Shown here: positions 17,521 to 28,488 of the stretch, one piece after another
Position numbering within the stretch: the first letter of the stretch is position 1
Layout of the letters: every line of letters begins with the position of its first letter
NCBI RefSeq assembly: GCF_030160395.1
Contig: NZ_BSOG01000007.1
Span: 1-64,000 of the forward strand
From: Chitinimonas prasina
Lineage (GTDB): Bacteria; Pseudomonadota; Gammaproteobacteria; Burkholderiales; Chitinimonadaceae
Direction: 5' to 3'
Length of the DNA stretch: 64,000 nucleotides
Position numbers and translations under genes: made by a program
The notes under the pieces: generated by a model
Told to the model about the DNA's origin: nothing
The model's input: only the letters and a program-made list of their open reading frames with translations
Databases searched by the model: none

Positions 17521-17550
17521 TTCTGACGCTTGCATGAAACTTCGGAACGC

Positions 17551-17754
17551 TTAGGCGTTCTGAATGTTCGACGCTTGCTTGCCCTTGGGGCCTTGGGTCA
17601 CTTCGAAAGAGACCTTTTGGCCTTCCTTCAGGGTCTTGAAGCCATTCATGTTGATCGCCGAGAAGTGGGCGAACAGGTCTTCACCACCATCATCGGGGGT
17701 GATAAAACCAAAACCCTTGGCGTCGTTAAACCATTTGACGGTACCAGTTGCCAT
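17551..17754 (-). CDS. cspA: Cold-shock domain protein (CspA family)
   Basis: A 67-residue single-domain nucleic-acid chaperone. Both RNA-binding motifs are present: KGFGFI (RNP1, residues 13-18) and DLFAHFS (RNP2-like, 27-33). Members melt RNA secondary structure, in cold or during rapid growth. GAGGAAT precedes the ATG. The upstream region to clpS is long (312 bases), allowing a structured 5' leader like those of cold-regulated csp genes, with a 7-bp hairpin at 17789-17804 close to the start. Confidence 0.96.
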   Translation of the reverse strand: MATGTVKWFNDAKGFGFITPDDGGEDLFAHFSAINMNGFKTLKEGQKVSFEVTQGPKGKQASNIQNA

Positions 17755-18066
17755 TGTGCTAATTCCTCAATTGCGGGTGCGAAGATAAAAGCGGCGAGCC
17801 GCTTGGGTGTTGTTATGGTTCAAGGCTCGCAAGACTGGCACTTCTATGTACTACGCAATCGCGTACAGCCGACAGCCGGTACTAGCTTCCAACTTGAATC
17901 CAAACGTTTGCCTTGTACCCCCCGCCGAATATGGCCGTCAAGCACCCTATGCGTGCCACTTGGCGGGTTGTAGGGGAAATACATCACAAATACACCACTT
18001 GAAATGCTGGCGGCACGGGCCAAAATTAGGTAACAGTAGCAACTGCTCTTCTCACACAACTTGATC
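17755..18066. other. Divergent csp-clpS intergenic region
   Basis: 312 bases with promoters for both genes. On the csp side there is a hairpin with 7-bp arms (17789-17795 and 17798-17804), and a looser C-rich/G-rich pairing is possible between about 17920 and 17975. No strong sigma70 consensus was identified by eye. No conserved small frame was recognised. Confidence 0.4.
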
Positions 18067-18375
18067 ATGGCCATAAAGCACAACGACGGCGTTGAACTCG
18101 CCAAGTCACCCACCCGAGTCAAACCACCGTCGATGTACAAGGTGCTGCTGCTCAACGACGACTTCACACCCATGGAATTCGTGGTGGTGGTACTGCAGCA
18201 GTTTTTTGCCATGGATCATGAACGGGCCAACCGTGTGATGCTCCAAGTACATACGGAGGGCAAAGGTGTTTGCGGGTTGTATCCCAAGGATGTGGCGGCG
18301 ACCAAGGTCGCGCAGGTAATGGATTTTTCACGGCGGCATCAGCACCCGCTACAGTGCGTCATGGAGGAAAACTGA
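18067..18375 (+). CDS. clpS: ATP-dependent Clp protease adaptor ClpS
   Basis: A 102-residue adaptor that binds N-degron substrates and delivers them to ClpAP. The core [16 protein letters not shown] (about residues 25-40) contains the Asn-Asp-Asp N-end residue pocket, and [12 protein letters not shown] is the usual second signature. A TTG lies two codons earlier, but the ATG at 18067 is the conventional choice; its ribosome-binding site is weak. The stop codon overlaps the clpA start (TGATG). Confidence 0.95.
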   Translation: MAIKHNDGVELAKSPTRVKPPSMYKVLLLNDDFTPMEFVVVVLQQFFAMDHERANRVMLQVHTEGKGVCGLYPKDVAATKVAQVMDFSRRHQHPLQCVMEEN

Positions 18376-20648
18376 TGATTGCCCAGGAACTCGAAGTAAG
18401 CCTGCATACGGCTTTTGTGGAGGCGCGTCAGAAACGCCACGAATACATCACGGTGGAACACCTCCTGTTGGCCATGCTCGACAACCAGAGCGCGGCGGAA
18501 GTGCTGCGCGCCTGCGGCGCCAAGATCGACCAGTTGCGCCGCGAACTGACCGACTTCGTGGCCGAACACACGCCCATGGTGGCCGGTACCGGCGAGGTGG
18601 AAACCCAGCCCACCATCGGTTTCCAGCGCGTGATACAGCGTGCCATCCTGCATGTGCAGTCGTCCGGCAAGAAGGAAGTGACGGGCGCCAACGTGCTGGT
18701 TGCCATCTTCGGCGAAAAGGATTCGCATGCCGTTTACTTCCTGCATCAGCAGGGAATCACTCGGCTGGATGTGGTCAATTTCATCTCTCACGGCATCAGC
18801 AAGGTGGCACCACAATCGGGCGGCCAGGCGGCGCCCAAGGGCGGTGAGGCGGAGCACGAGAGCGAAGCGGAAACCCAGAACCATGGGGCGCTGGAGAGCT
18901 TTACCCTGAACCTGAACCAGGCCGCCAGCCAGGGCCGTATCGACCCCTTGATCGGGCGCGATGCCGAGATCGAACGGGTGATACAGGTGCTGTGCCGCCG
19001 GCGCAAGAACAACCCCCTGCTGGTGGGCGAGGCTGGCGTGGGCAAGACGGCCATTGCCGAGGGCCTGGCCAAGCGCATCGTCGACGGCGAAGTGCCTGAC
19101 ATACTGGTGGATGCCACGGTCTACGCCCTGGACATGGGCGCTTTGCTGGCGGGCACCAAGTACCGTGGTGATTTCGAGCAGCGCCTCAAGGCGGTGATCA
19201 AGCAGTTGGGCGAGGATCGCAATGGCATCCTGTTCATAGACGAGATCCATACCGTGGTGGGGGCGGGCGCGGCTTCTGGTGGTACGCTGGATGCCTCCAA
19301 CCTGCTCAAGCCGGCGCTGAGCAATGGTGCGCTCAAGTGCATAGGCGCCACCACCTATACCGAGTTCCGCGGCATATTCGAGAAGGACAATGCGCTCAGC
19401 CGTCGCTTCCAGAAGATAGACGTGAGCGAGCCCACCATCGAGCAGACGGTGGAGATACTGAAGGGGCTCAAGAGCCGCTTCGAGGAGCACCATGGCGTCA
19501 AGTACACGGCGGCGGCGCTGGCCACGGCGGCTGAGCTGTCGGCCAAGTACATCAACGACCGCCATCTGCCCGACAAGGCCATCGATGTGATAGACGAGGC
19601 TGGCGCGGCGCAGAAGATACTGCCCAAGTCGCGCCAGAAGAAGACCATAGGCAAGGGTGAGGTCGAGGAGATCGTGGCCAAGATCGCCCGCATTCCGCCC
19701 AAGAATGTGTCCAGCGACGACCGCAACGCGCTCAAGACCCTGGATCGCGATCTAAAGAACGTGGTGTTTGGTCAGGAGAAGGCCATTGATGCGCTGGCGG
19801 CTTCGATCAAGATGGCCCGTGCAGGCCTGGGTAATCCGCAAAAGCCCATCGGCTCCTTCCTGTTCTCCGGCCCGACCGGGGTTGGCAAGACCGAGGTGGC
19901 GCGGCAACTGGCCTATACCCTGGGTATCGAGCTGATCCGCTTTGATATGTCGGAATACATGGAACGCCATGCGGTCAGCCGGCTGATAGGCGCGCCGCCC
20001 GGCTATGTGGGGTTCGATCAGGGCGGGCTACTGACCGAGGCCATCACCAAGCATCCTTATGCGGTGCTGCTACTGGATGAGATCGAGAAAGCCCATCCGG
20101 ACATCTTCAACGTGCTGCTGCAGGTGATGGACCACGGTACGCTGACCGACAACAACGGCCGCAAGGCGGATTTCCGCAATGTGATCATCGTCATGACCAC
20201 CAATGCGGGGGCCGAATCCTTGAACAAGGCCAGCATAGGCTTCACCAACAGCAAGGCGGTGGGTGACGAGTTGGCCGAGATCAAGCGGCTGTTTACGCCG
20301 GAGTTCCGCAATCGGCTGGATGCCACCATCAGCTTCGCCCCGCTGACGCAGGAGATCATCTTGCAGGTGGTGGACAAGTTCCTCATGCAGCTGGAGAGCC
20401 AGTTGCACGAGAAGAAGGTGGAGGCCCACTTCAGCGAGGCGCTCAAGGCCTATCTGGCACGCAAGGGTTTCGACCCCCTGATGGGTGCCAGACCGATGTC
20501 GCGCCTGATTCAGGACACCATACGCAAGGCGCTGGCAGACGAGTTGTTGTTTGGCAGGCTGGCCGGTGGTGGCGAGGTGACCATCGATGTCGATGAGGCG
20601 GATGTAGTCAGGCTGGATATCAAGGAAGTGGCTGCCGAGCCGGCCTGA
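18375..20648 (+). CDS. clpA: ATP-dependent Clp protease ATPase subunit ClpA
   Basis: A 757-residue AAA+ unfoldase, essentially the same length as E. coli ClpA (758). Layout: N-domain with two Clp-N repeats (1-145), AAA module 1 with Walker A GEAGVGKT at 218-225, AAA module 2 with Walker A GPTGVGKT at 499-506, and a C-terminal D2-small domain. A ClpP-docking IGF loop is visible in [14 protein letters not shown] lies inside the clpS end, and the start overlaps its stop, giving tight coupling. It uses the AUA isoleucine codon at least 14 times, unusual for such a GC-rich gene. Confidence 0.97.
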   Translation: MIAQELEVSLHTAFVEARQKRHEYITVEHLLLAMLDNQSAAEVLRACGAKIDQLRRELTDFVAEHTPMVAGTGEVETQPTIGFQRVIQRAILHVQSSGKKEVTGANVLVAIFGEKDSHAVYFLHQQGITRLDVVNFISHGISKVAPQSGGQAAPKGGEAEHESEAETQNHGALESFTLNLNQAASQGRIDPLIGRDAEIERVIQVLCRRRKNNPLLVGEAGVGKTAIAEGLAKRIVDGEVPDILVDATVYALDMGALLAGTKYRGDFEQRLKAVIKQLGEDRNGILFIDEIHTVVGAGAASGGTLDASNLLKPALSNGALKCIGATTYTEFRGIFEKDNALSRRFQKIDVSEPTIEQTVEILKGLKSRFEEHHGVKYTAAALATAAELSAKYINDRHLPDKAIDVIDEAGAAQKILPKSRQKKTIGKGEVEEIVAKIARIPPKNVSSDDRNALKTLDRDLKNVVFGQEKAIDALAASIKMARAGLGNPQKPIGSFLFSGPTGVGKTEVARQLAYTLGIELIRFDMSEYMERHAVSRLIGAPPGYVGFDQGGLLTEAITKHPYAVLLLDEIEKAHPDIFNVLLQVMDHGTLTDNNGRKADFRNVIIVMTTNAGAESLNKASIGFTNSKAVGDELAEIKRLFTPEFRNRLDATISFAPLTQEIILQVVDKFLMQLESQLHEKKVEAHFSEALKAYLARKGFDPLMGARPMSRLIQDTIRKALADELLFGRLAGGGEVTIDVDEADVVRLDIKEVAAEPA

Positions 20649-20667
20649 GCTGTTTGCAGGTAAAGCG

Positions 20668-20692
20668 ACGCCCCGCATTGCGGGGCGTTTTT
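20668..20692 (+). terminator. Intrinsic terminator of clpSA
   Basis: ACGCCCCGC/GCGGGGCGT stem (20668-20676 and 20680-20688) with three-base loop and five T's. Confidence 0.92.
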
Positions 20693-20704
20693 ATTGATGC
20701 TGGG

Positions 20705-21463
20705 TCAGGCTTGACGGTGTATGGCCAGGGGGCCGGGGGCCTGGCAGGTGGGCATCATCTCGATGACGTTGATGTTGACGTGGGGGGGCAGGCTGGCCAG
20801 CCACTCCACCGTGGCAGCGATATCGTCCGGCAGTAGCGGCTGGGTGCCCTGGTAGACACTGGCGGCCTTGGCATCATCGCCCTTGAATCGCACATTGGAG
20901 AATTCGCTGCCGCCGGCCAGGCCGGGTTCTATGCTGCTGACCCTGACGCCGGTACCGAGCAGGTCGGCCTTGAGGTTGAGGCTGAACTGGTGCACGAAGG
21001 CCTTGGTGGCGCCATAGACATTTCCGCCAGGGTAGGCGTAATCGCCGGCAATGGAGCCGATGTTGATGATCAGGCCGCGGTTGCGGGCCACCATGCCAGG
21101 CAGGACGGCGTGGGTGACGGCTGCCAGGCCCAGGCAGTTGGTGTCTATCATGGTCTGCCAGTCGTCCAGGCTGGCGCCTTGGGCCGGTGCCAGGCCCAGG
21201 GCCAGGCCGGCGTTGTTGACCAGCAGGTCGATGGCGGCCCAGTCGCCGGGTAGCGCGGTGAGCGCAGCGCGTATGGCCTGGCGATCGCTGACATCCAGCG
21301 GCAGTGCCAGCACCTGACCGGGATGTTGGTCGGCCAGCGCGGCCAGCTTGTCTTGTCGGCGGGCGGCGGCGATCACGCGGTAGCCGCGTGCCAGCAGGCG
21401 CTGGGCGGTGGCCAGGCCAAAGCCGCTGCTTGCTCCGGTGACGAGGGCGATAGGTTGGGTCAT
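20705..21463 (-). CDS. Short-chain dehydrogenase/reductase (YdfG-like)
   Basis: A 252-residue classical SDR. Nucleotide-binding TGASSGFG is at residues 9-16, NNAG at about 83-86, and the catalytic triad S137, Y150, K154 (YGATK). The arginines after the second beta strand (AARRQDK) favour NADPH. Overall it resembles YdfG, an NADP-dependent serine/3-hydroxy-acid dehydrogenase, including the GLAGGSEFSNVRFKGD stretch, though substrate is not certain. ATG 21463 has AGGA upstream. Downstream of it (in its transcription direction) only the clpA terminator is present. Confidence 0.88.
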   Translation of the reverse strand: MTQPIALVTGASSGFGLATAQRLLARGYRVIAAARRQDKLAALADQHPGQVLALPLDVSDRQAIRAALTALPGDWAAIDLLVNNAGLALGLAPAQGASLDDWQTMIDTNCLGLAAVTHAVLPGMVARNRGLIINIGSIAGDYAYPGGNVYGATKAFVHQFSLNLKADLLGTGVRVSSIEPGLAGGSEFSNVRFKGDDAKAASVYQGTQPLLPDDIAATVEWLASLPPHVNINVIEMMPTCQAPGPLAIHRQA

Positions 21464-21510
21464 GGTGGGTATCCTGGCGTCGGTTAGGGATGGGCCGTTT
21501 GTGGCCAAGC

Positions 21511-21560
21511 GCCTGTTCAAAGATCTTTTGCCTGCAGGCCGGCGTGAGGCGAAAAGGCTT
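21511..21560. repeat. Degenerate copy of the 59-bp nested palindrome
   Basis: Shares GCCTGTTCAA, CTTTTGCC/CTTTTCGCC, GCCGG and GGCGAAAAGGCTTT in the same order as the element at 55881-55939, but the outer right arm has decayed. Lies between the dapE stop and the SDR start. Suggests a dispersed intergenic repeat family. Confidence 0.6.
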
Positions 21561-21570
21561 TAATGGGGTG

Positions 21571-23065
<1,495 letters not shown>

Positions 23066-23137
23066 GTATCGGGATGGCGGTTGGCGCCGGGCAGCTTGCC
23101 CGGCTGGGTTGGGTCCGGCCGGGACAGGCCTGGCGGC

Positions 23138-24301
23138 TCAGTGCAGGTCGATATCGAAGCTGATTTCGGGCTCGGCCGGTGCGGCGCGGGCTGCATCGGA
23201 CTGCGCTCGCTTCTGGCTGCGCTCGGCGTCTTTTTCTTCCTGCGACTGGGCGTTGTTGATCAGCCAGGCCAGGTTGGTGGCCGAGTCGGCATTGCTCATG
23301 GCTTCGTCGTAGGTGATCTCGCCTTCGCGATAGAGCTTGTACAGGGCCTGCTCAAACGTCTGGGAGCCCTGGTAGAGGCTTTGCTCCATGGCTTCCTTCA
23401 TCTGATCGATCTCGCCGTTCTTGATCAGCTCGGCAATACGGCTGGAGTTGACCATGACTTCCACTGCCGGGGTCAGCTGGCCCTGCTTGTTCTTGACCAG
23501 ACGCTGCGAGATGACCGCCTTGAGCGCGACGCTCAAGTCCATCAGCAGGCTCTCGCGAGCTTCATGCGGGAAGAAGTTGATGATGCGGTTCATCGAGTGG
23601 TAGCTGTTGTTGGCGTGCAGCGTACTGATGATCAGGTGGCCTGCCTGGGCATAGGTCAGGGCATGCTGCATGGTCATCTTGTCGCGTATCTCGCCTATCA
23701 TCATGACGTCAGGCGCTTCCCGCATGGCGTTCTTGAGCGCATCAGAGAAGCTGTGGGTGTCTATGCCCACTTCACGCTGGCTGACGATGCTCTTGCGATG
23801 GGGGTAGATGTACTCGATCGGGTCTTCGATGGTGAGTATATGGCCCGGCGAGGTGGTGTTGCGGTGCTCCAGCATGGCGGTAATGGTGGACGTCTTGCCC
23901 GAGCCGGTGGAGCCGACCACGAAGATCAGGCCCCGCTTCTCCATGATCAGCTGCTTCAGTGCGTCGGGCAGGCGCAGGTCATCGATGGTGGGGGAGATCG
24001 CCTTGATATAGCGGACCACGATGCCGACATTGCCGCGCTGGCGAAAGATGTTGATACGGAAGTTGCCTATGCCCTCGATGGGGTGGCCGAAGTTCATTTC
24101 CCATTCCGATTCGAACGTGGCCCGTTGGTCCTCGGTCATCAGCTCGTAGGCCAGGGTCTGCACATGGGCGGACTCCAGTACCTGCTTGTTTACCGGGTAG
24201 AGCACGCCCTGGATCTTGACCTGCACCGGGCTGCCTGCGGTAACGAACAGGTCGCTGGCCTTTTTCTCGGCCATCATCTTGAAGAAGGGGAGCAGGTTCA
24301 T
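23138..24301 (-). CDS. pilU: Twitching motility retraction ATPase PilU
   Basis: A 387-residue secretion-superfamily hexameric ATPase assisting PilT in type IV pilus retraction. Walker A is GSTGSGKT at residues 130-137; the Asp box (ILTIEDPIEYIY), Walker B (MMIGEIRD) and His box (GHLIISTLHANN) follow in order. The N-terminal start MNLLPFFKMMAEKKASDLF and the longer C-terminal tail distinguish PilU from PilT. pilT is not in the window, although the two are usually adjacent. The tail is rich in Ala/Glu/Gln. Confidence 0.95.
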   Translation of the reverse strand: MNLLPFFKMMAEKKASDLFVTAGSPVQVKIQGVLYPVNKQVLESAHVQTLAYELMTEDQRATFESEWEMNFGHPIEGIGNFRINIFRQRGNVGIVVRYIKAISPTIDDLRLPDALKQLIMEKRGLIFVVGSTGSGKTSTITAMLEHRNTTSPGHILTIEDPIEYIYPHRKSIVSQREVGIDTHSFSDALKNAMREAPDVMMIGEIRDKMTMQHALTYAQAGHLIISTLHANNSYHSMNRIINFFPHEARESLLMDLSVALKAVISQRLVKNKQGQLTPAVEVMVNSSRIAELIKNGEIDQMKEAMEQSLYQGSQTFEQALYKLYREGEITYDEAMSNADSATNLAWLINNAQSQEEKDAERSQKRAQSDAARAAPAEPEISFDIDLH

Positions 24302-24345
24302 GAGTGTCTTTGCATGAGCGGATTTATGCCATCAGTTTAGCACGG

Positions 24346-24382
24346 CAAAAAAGGCAAACCCGCCATAGAGCGGGTTTGCCTT
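24346..24382 (-). terminator. Intrinsic terminator of fadD
   Basis: A 13-bp stem (24351-24363 and 24370-24382) with six-base loop. On the minus strand a run of T's follows. It lies between fadD and pilU, so pilU needs its own promoter in the remaining 45 bases or downstream read-through. Confidence 0.88.
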
Positions 24383-24406
24383 GGGTTTGCCGGTAGGTGG
24401 CGGGGC

Positions 24407-26095
24407 TTACTTGGCCTTGGCCAGCTCTTCGTCACGCAGGGCGCGGCGCAGAATCTTGCCCACGTTGGTCTTGGGCAACTCGGTGCGGAATTCGACGTAC
24501 TTGGGCACCTTGTAGCCTGTCATATTCTTCTTGCAGTGCTCGATGACGGCGGTGTCGGTCAGCGAGGCATCCTTCTTCACCACGAATATCTTCACCACTT
24601 CACCGGACTTGTCGTCAGGTATGCCGATACAGGCCACTTCCAGCACGCCGGGGTGCATGGCGACCACGTCTTCCACTTCATTGGGGTAGACGTTGAAGCC
24701 CGACACCAGAACCATGTCCTTCTTGCGATCGACCAGTTTGACGAAGCCATCGGGATGCACGATGGCCATGTCACCGGTCGCCAGCCAGCCATCTGCATCG
24801 ATGACCTTGGCGGTTTCCTCTGGGCGGTTCCAGTAGCCCTTCATGACCTGCGGGCCTTTGATCCAGAGCTCGCCAGCTTCTTCGAAGCCCAGTTCCTTGC
24901 CGTCGGCATCGCGCACCTGGATGTCGGTGGACGGCACTGGCAGGCCGATCGCGCCGTTGTAGGTCTTGAGGTTCATGGGGTTGATGCAGGCGGCCGGCGA
25001 GGTCTCGGTGAGGCCGTAGGCCTCGATCAGCGGTACGCCGGTCATTTCCTTCCAGTGCTCGGCCACGGCTTTCTGTACGGCCATGCCGCCACCCAGCGCC
25101 AGTTTCCAGGTGCGGAAATTGACGTTCTTGAAATCGGGATTGTTGGTCAGGGCATTGAACAGGGTGTTGACGCCCGTCATGCAGGTGATGGGAAACTTGT
25201 TCAGCTCCTCCACAAAGGCCGGGATGTCGCGCGGATTGGTGATCAGCACGTTCATGCCACCTATCTTGGAGAACACCATGCAGTTCGCTGTCAGCGAGAA
25301 GATATGGTACAGCGGCAGGGCGCAGACGATTACTTCCTTGCCTTCTTCCACCAGTGGCCTGAGCCAGGCGTGGGCCTGCTGCATGTTGGCGATGATGTTG
25401 CGGTGGGTCAGCATGGCACCCTTGGAGACCCCGGTGGTGCCGCCTGTGTACTGCAGGAAGGCAATGTCGTCGTGGCCGACGGGAACCTTCTTCAGCTCGT
25501 GGCGGCGGCCGATGGCCAGGGCGCCATTGAAGGAGACAGCCTGCGGCAGATTGTAGGCCGGCACCATCTTCTTCACGTGCTTGAGCAGGAAGCTGATGAT
25601 GGAGCCCTTGAAGCCCAGCATGTCGCCCATTTCGGTGACGATGACGTTCTTCACCGGGGTCTTGCCTATGACTTCGGCCAGCACATGGGCGAAGTTGGCA
25701 ACGATGATGATGGTGGTGGCGCCGGAATCCTTGAGCTGGTGTTCCAGTTCACGGGGGGTGTAGAGCGGATTGACGTTGACAACGGTGAGGCCGGCGCGCA
25801 ACACGCCGAACACGCAGACAGGGTATTGCAGCAGGTTGGGCATCATGACCGCGACGCGTTCGCCCTTGCCCAGCTTCAGTTCATGCTGCAGGTAGGCGCC
25901 CAGATCGCGCGAGGCGGCTTCCACCTCGCCATAGTTCATGGTGCGGCTGGCGAACTTGATCGAGTTGGCGAAGGCTGGCCGGTCAGCGAATTTCTTGGCG
26001 CTTTTCTCGAAGACCTCGCCCGCCGACTGGAATTCGTTGACGTCGATTTCGGCGGGAACGCCGGACTGATACTGGTTCAACCAGATTTTTTCCAT
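24407..26095 (-). CDS. fadD: Long-chain fatty acid-CoA ligase
   Basis: A 562-residue adenylate-forming enzyme (E. coli FadD is 561) that activates exogenous long-chain fatty acids to acyl-CoA at the inner membrane face. Motifs in order: P-loop YTGGTTGVSKGA (about residues 211-222), YGLTETSP (about 357-364), TGDMA and the hinge VDRKKDMVLVSGFNVYPNEVE, and the C-terminal catalytic lysine within TNVGKILRR. ATG 26095 matches family N-termini (MEKIWLNQY); the frame is open 20 codons further without support. Monocistronic. Confidence 0.95.
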   Translation of the reverse strand: MEKIWLNQYQSGVPAEIDVNEFQSAGEVFEKSAKKFADRPAFANSIKFASRTMNYGEVEAASRDLGAYLQHELKLGKGERVAVMMPNLLQYPVCVFGVLRAGLTVVNVNPLYTPRELEHQLKDSGATTIIIVANFAHVLAEVIGKTPVKNVIVTEMGDMLGFKGSIISFLLKHVKKMVPAYNLPQAVSFNGALAIGRRHELKKVPVGHDDIAFLQYTGGTTGVSKGAMLTHRNIIANMQQAHAWLRPLVEEGKEVIVCALPLYHIFSLTANCMVFSKIGGMNVLITNPRDIPAFVEELNKFPITCMTGVNTLFNALTNNPDFKNVNFRTWKLALGGGMAVQKAVAEHWKEMTGVPLIEAYGLTETSPAACINPMNLKTYNGAIGLPVPSTDIQVRDADGKELGFEEAGELWIKGPQVMKGYWNRPEETAKVIDADGWLATGDMAIVHPDGFVKLVDRKKDMVLVSGFNVYPNEVEDVVAMHPGVLEVACIGIPDDKSGEVVKIFVVKKDASLTDTAVIEHCKKNMTGYKVPKYVEFRTELPKTNVGKILRRALRDEELAKAK

Positions 26096-26360
26096 CTCTG
26101 CTGTCTCCGTGTCTGCTGGTCTTTGTGCTGCCCGTCGGGGCAGGGGTGGTATCAATTATTACTGGCTGACCCTTGCGGCATGAGGCTTGCAAGCCTGTGC
26201 TGCAAGCCGTGTCACAAGGCTCAACCGCATCCTTGCACCACCGGCTGGCACTGTACCGGAATAGCCAAAGTTGCGCCAAGTGCCAACCAAGCACATGCTC
26301 AGTCAATACAACAGCTGTATTAGTAATGCTATTGGGGTTCCGTTTCCGCCGCTAAGTCGC

Positions 26361-26366
26361 TAAAAT
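26361..26366 (+). promoter_or_regulatory. Putative -10 element of rimP-nusA-infB operon
   Basis: TAAAAT, 70 bases before rimP and 32 bases before the leader hairpin. The -35 region is poor (TTCCGT with 17-base spacing). Confidence 0.4.
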
Positions 26367-26398
26367 AGCGGGGATTTCAATTCTTTGTGTATCTGAAG

Positions 26399-26419
26399 TG
26401 GGCTCGAGGGCCCATTTTT
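26399..26419 (+). promoter_or_regulatory. Attenuator-like hairpin in rimP leader
   Basis: TGGGC (26399-26403) and GCCCA (26410-26414) enclose a six-base loop and are followed at once by TTTTT. It is a small intrinsic-terminator-like structure between promoter and first gene, as expected for attenuation of the nusA operon, which is autoregulated by NusA in other bacteria. Regulation here is inferred. Confidence 0.6.
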
Positions 26420-26436
26420 CATTTCTGCGGCGCGCT

Positions 26437-26868
26437 ATGGACATGCAACGTTTGTTGGACACCACGCTACCTGGCCTGGGTTATGAGCTGGTTGATCTGG
26501 AGATCGGCCGGGATGGCTTGGTACGGGTGTTTATCGACAGCCCGACGGGCATCACGCTGGATGACTGTGTGAAGGTGAGCAATCATCTCTCCCACTTGTT
26601 CACCGTGGAGAACGTGCCCTATGAGCGCCTGGAGATTTCCTCGCCGGGCCTCGATCGCCCTCTGAAGAAGGAGGCGGACTTTGTCCGTTTCGCGGGGCAA
26701 CAGGTGAAGATCAAGTTGCGCGTGCCGCTGGAAGGTGGCCGCAAGATGCTGCAAGGCGAATTGAAAGGCATCTCCGATGGCAAGGTGGAGGTGCTGCTGG
26801 CCCCTGACCAGTTGGTGGCGGTGCCCCTGGCGCAGATCGACCGGGCGCGTTTGGTGCCGGTGTTCTGA
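26437..26868 (+). CDS. rimP: Ribosome maturation factor RimP
   Basis: A 143-residue protein needed for 30S subunit maturation. Family signatures are [20 protein letters not shown] (about residues 14-33, split here as GYELVDLE plus RVFID) and [22 protein letters not shown] near residue 65-85. Two close ATGs (26437 and 26443) are possible and neither has a strong ribosome-binding site. First gene of the conserved rimP-nusA-infB operon. Confidence 0.95.
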   Translation: MDMQRLLDTTLPGLGYELVDLEIGRDGLVRVFIDSPTGITLDDCVKVSNHLSHLFTVENVPYERLEISSPGLDRPLKKEADFVRFAGQQVKIKLRVPLEGGRKMLQGELKGISDGKVEVLLAPDQLVAVPLAQIDRARLVPVF

Positions 26869-26961
26869 GTATCTGTTCGATAGAGCGGATGCTGTGCGGG
26901 ATTGGGGTTTTTAGAGATTGGGGCCTGTGCCCGAAGCGATACGGTTGGAGGTATTCGAGAA

Positions 26962-28458
26962 ATGAGTCGTGAAATCCTGTTGCTGGTCGATGCCTTGGCG
27001 CGCGAGAAGAACGTAGCGCAAGACATCGTGTTCAGCGCGCTGGAAATGGCGCTGGCCTCGGCCACCAAGAAGCGGTATGTCGATGATGTGGATGTACGCG
27101 TGGCGATAGATCGCGTGTCTGGTGATTATGAAAGCTTCCGTCGCTGGGAAGTGGTCGAGGACAACGACCACGAAGAACCCTCGCGTCAGTTTGCGATCAC
27201 CGACGTGAAGGAAAAAGGCTTGGCGCTGACGATAGGCGACTTCTACGAGGAGCCGCTGGAGCCCATCGAATTCGGCCGTATCGGCGCCCAGACTGCCAAG
27301 CAGGTGATCCTGCAGAAGATCCGCGATGCCGAGCGCGAGCAGATCCTCAATGACTTCCTGGATCGCAAGGAACACCTGGTAACCGGCACCATCAAGCGCA
27401 TCGAGCGTGGCAATGCCATTGTCGAAGTGGGCAAGCTGGAAGCCAAGTTGCCGCGTGAGCACATGATCCCCAAGGAAAACCTGCGGGTCGGTGACCGAGT
27501 CCGTGCCTATCTGGTCAAGATCGACCGCGATGGCCGTGGCGCGCAACTGATACTGAGCCGTACGGTGCCTGAGTTCATCGCCAAGCTGTTTGAGCTGGAG
27601 GTGCCGGAAATCGAGGAAGGCCTGATCGAGATCCGTGGTGCTGCCCGTGATCCGGGTGCGCGCGCCAAGATCGCCGTCAAGTCCAACGATCCACGGGTAG
27701 ACCCGCAAGGCACCTGTATTGGCATGCGCGGTTCGCGCGTGCAGGCAGTGACCGGTGAGCTGGCTGGTGAGCGCGTGGACATCGTGCTGTGGTCTGCCGA
27801 TCCGGCGCAGTTCGTGCTGGGCGCCCTGGCGCCGGCCGAAGTGCAGAAGATCATGGTGGACGAGGAAAGCCACAGCATGGACGTGGCTGTGGACGAGGAA
27901 AATCTTGCCATGGCCATCGGCCGCGGCGGTCAGAACGTGCGCCTTGCCGCCGAGCTGACGGGCTGGAACCTCAACATCATGACGCTGGAGCAGGTTGAGC
28001 AGAAGCACGAGGTGGAATACGCCAAGGTGCGCGAACTGTTCATGGCTGCCCTGGATGTGGATGAAGAAGTGGCCGAGATCCTGGTGCAGGAAGGATTCGG
28101 CAGCCTGGAAGAAGTTGCGTATGTGCCCATCGACGAGATGCTGGATATCGACGGCTTTGACGAAAACCTGGTGAACGAGCTGCGTAGCCGCGCTCGTGAT
28201 GCCCTCTTGACCCAGGCGATTGCCAAGGAAGAACAGGTCGAGAACAGCGTTGAAGAGTTGCAGCACCTGGAGGGCATGACCCCCGATATCGCTCGCGCGC
28301 TGGCCAGCAATGGCATAGCTACCCGCGACGACTTGGCCGAGCTGGCCGTGGACGAGCTGGTCGAGATGACCAGCATGGACGCTGAAGCCGCCAAGCAATT
28401 GATTATGACCGCCCGCGCCCACTGGTTTGAGCAAAACCAGGCGTTCGAGCAGCAGTAA
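26962..28458 (+). CDS. nusA: Transcription termination/antitermination factor NusA
   Basis: A 498-residue RNA-polymerase-binding factor. Layout: N-terminal polymerase-binding domain (1-130), S1 domain (about 135-200), two KH domains (about 230-345; [10 protein letters not shown] and [10 protein letters not shown]), and two acidic C-terminal repeats (about 360-490) typical of proteobacteria. GGAGGT is nine bases before the ATG. It controls pausing, termination and rRNA antitermination and often regulates its own operon. 93 bases after rimP. Confidence 0.97.
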   Translation: MSREILLLVDALAREKNVAQDIVFSALEMALASATKKRYVDDVDVRVAIDRVSGDYESFRRWEVVEDNDHEEPSRQFAITDVKEKGLALTIGDFYEEPLEPIEFGRIGAQTAKQVILQKIRDAEREQILNDFLDRKEHLVTGTIKRIERGNAIVEVGKLEAKLPREHMIPKENLRVGDRVRAYLVKIDRDGRGAQLILSRTVPEFIAKLFELEVPEIEEGLIEIRGAARDPGARAKIAVKSNDPRVDPQGTCIGMRGSRVQAVTGELAGERVDIVLWSADPAQFVLGALAPAEVQKIMVDEESHSMDVAVDEENLAMAIGRGGQNVRLAAELTGWNLNIMTLEQVEQKHEVEYAKVRELFMAALDVDEEVAEILVQEGFGSLEEVAYVPIDEMLDIDGFDENLVNELRSRARDALLTQAIAKEEQVENSVEELQHLEGMTPDIARALASNGIATRDDLAELAVDELVEMTSMDAEAAKQLIMTARAHWFEQNQAFEQQ

Positions 28459-28488
28459 GCCGGACACGGCAAGGAGACGGGAGCCAGA

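Larger units (their letters stand above)
17127..17550. other. Convergent intergenic region with terminators and palindromes
   Basis: 424 bases between icd and the cold-shock gene. It contains a terminator at each end and two adjacent palindromes in the middle (17265-17296). No credible gene or RNA was recognised in the rest. Confidence 0.5.
26096..26436. other. Divergent fadD-rimP intergenic region
   Basis: 341 bases with promoters in both directions. A TAAAAT at 26361-26366 followed by the attenuator-like hairpin at 26399 belongs to the rimP operon. The rest (26096-26350) shows short GCTTGCAAGC-type symmetry at 26186-26195 but nothing I can assign; a FadR-type operator was not recognised. 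Confidence 0.4.
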
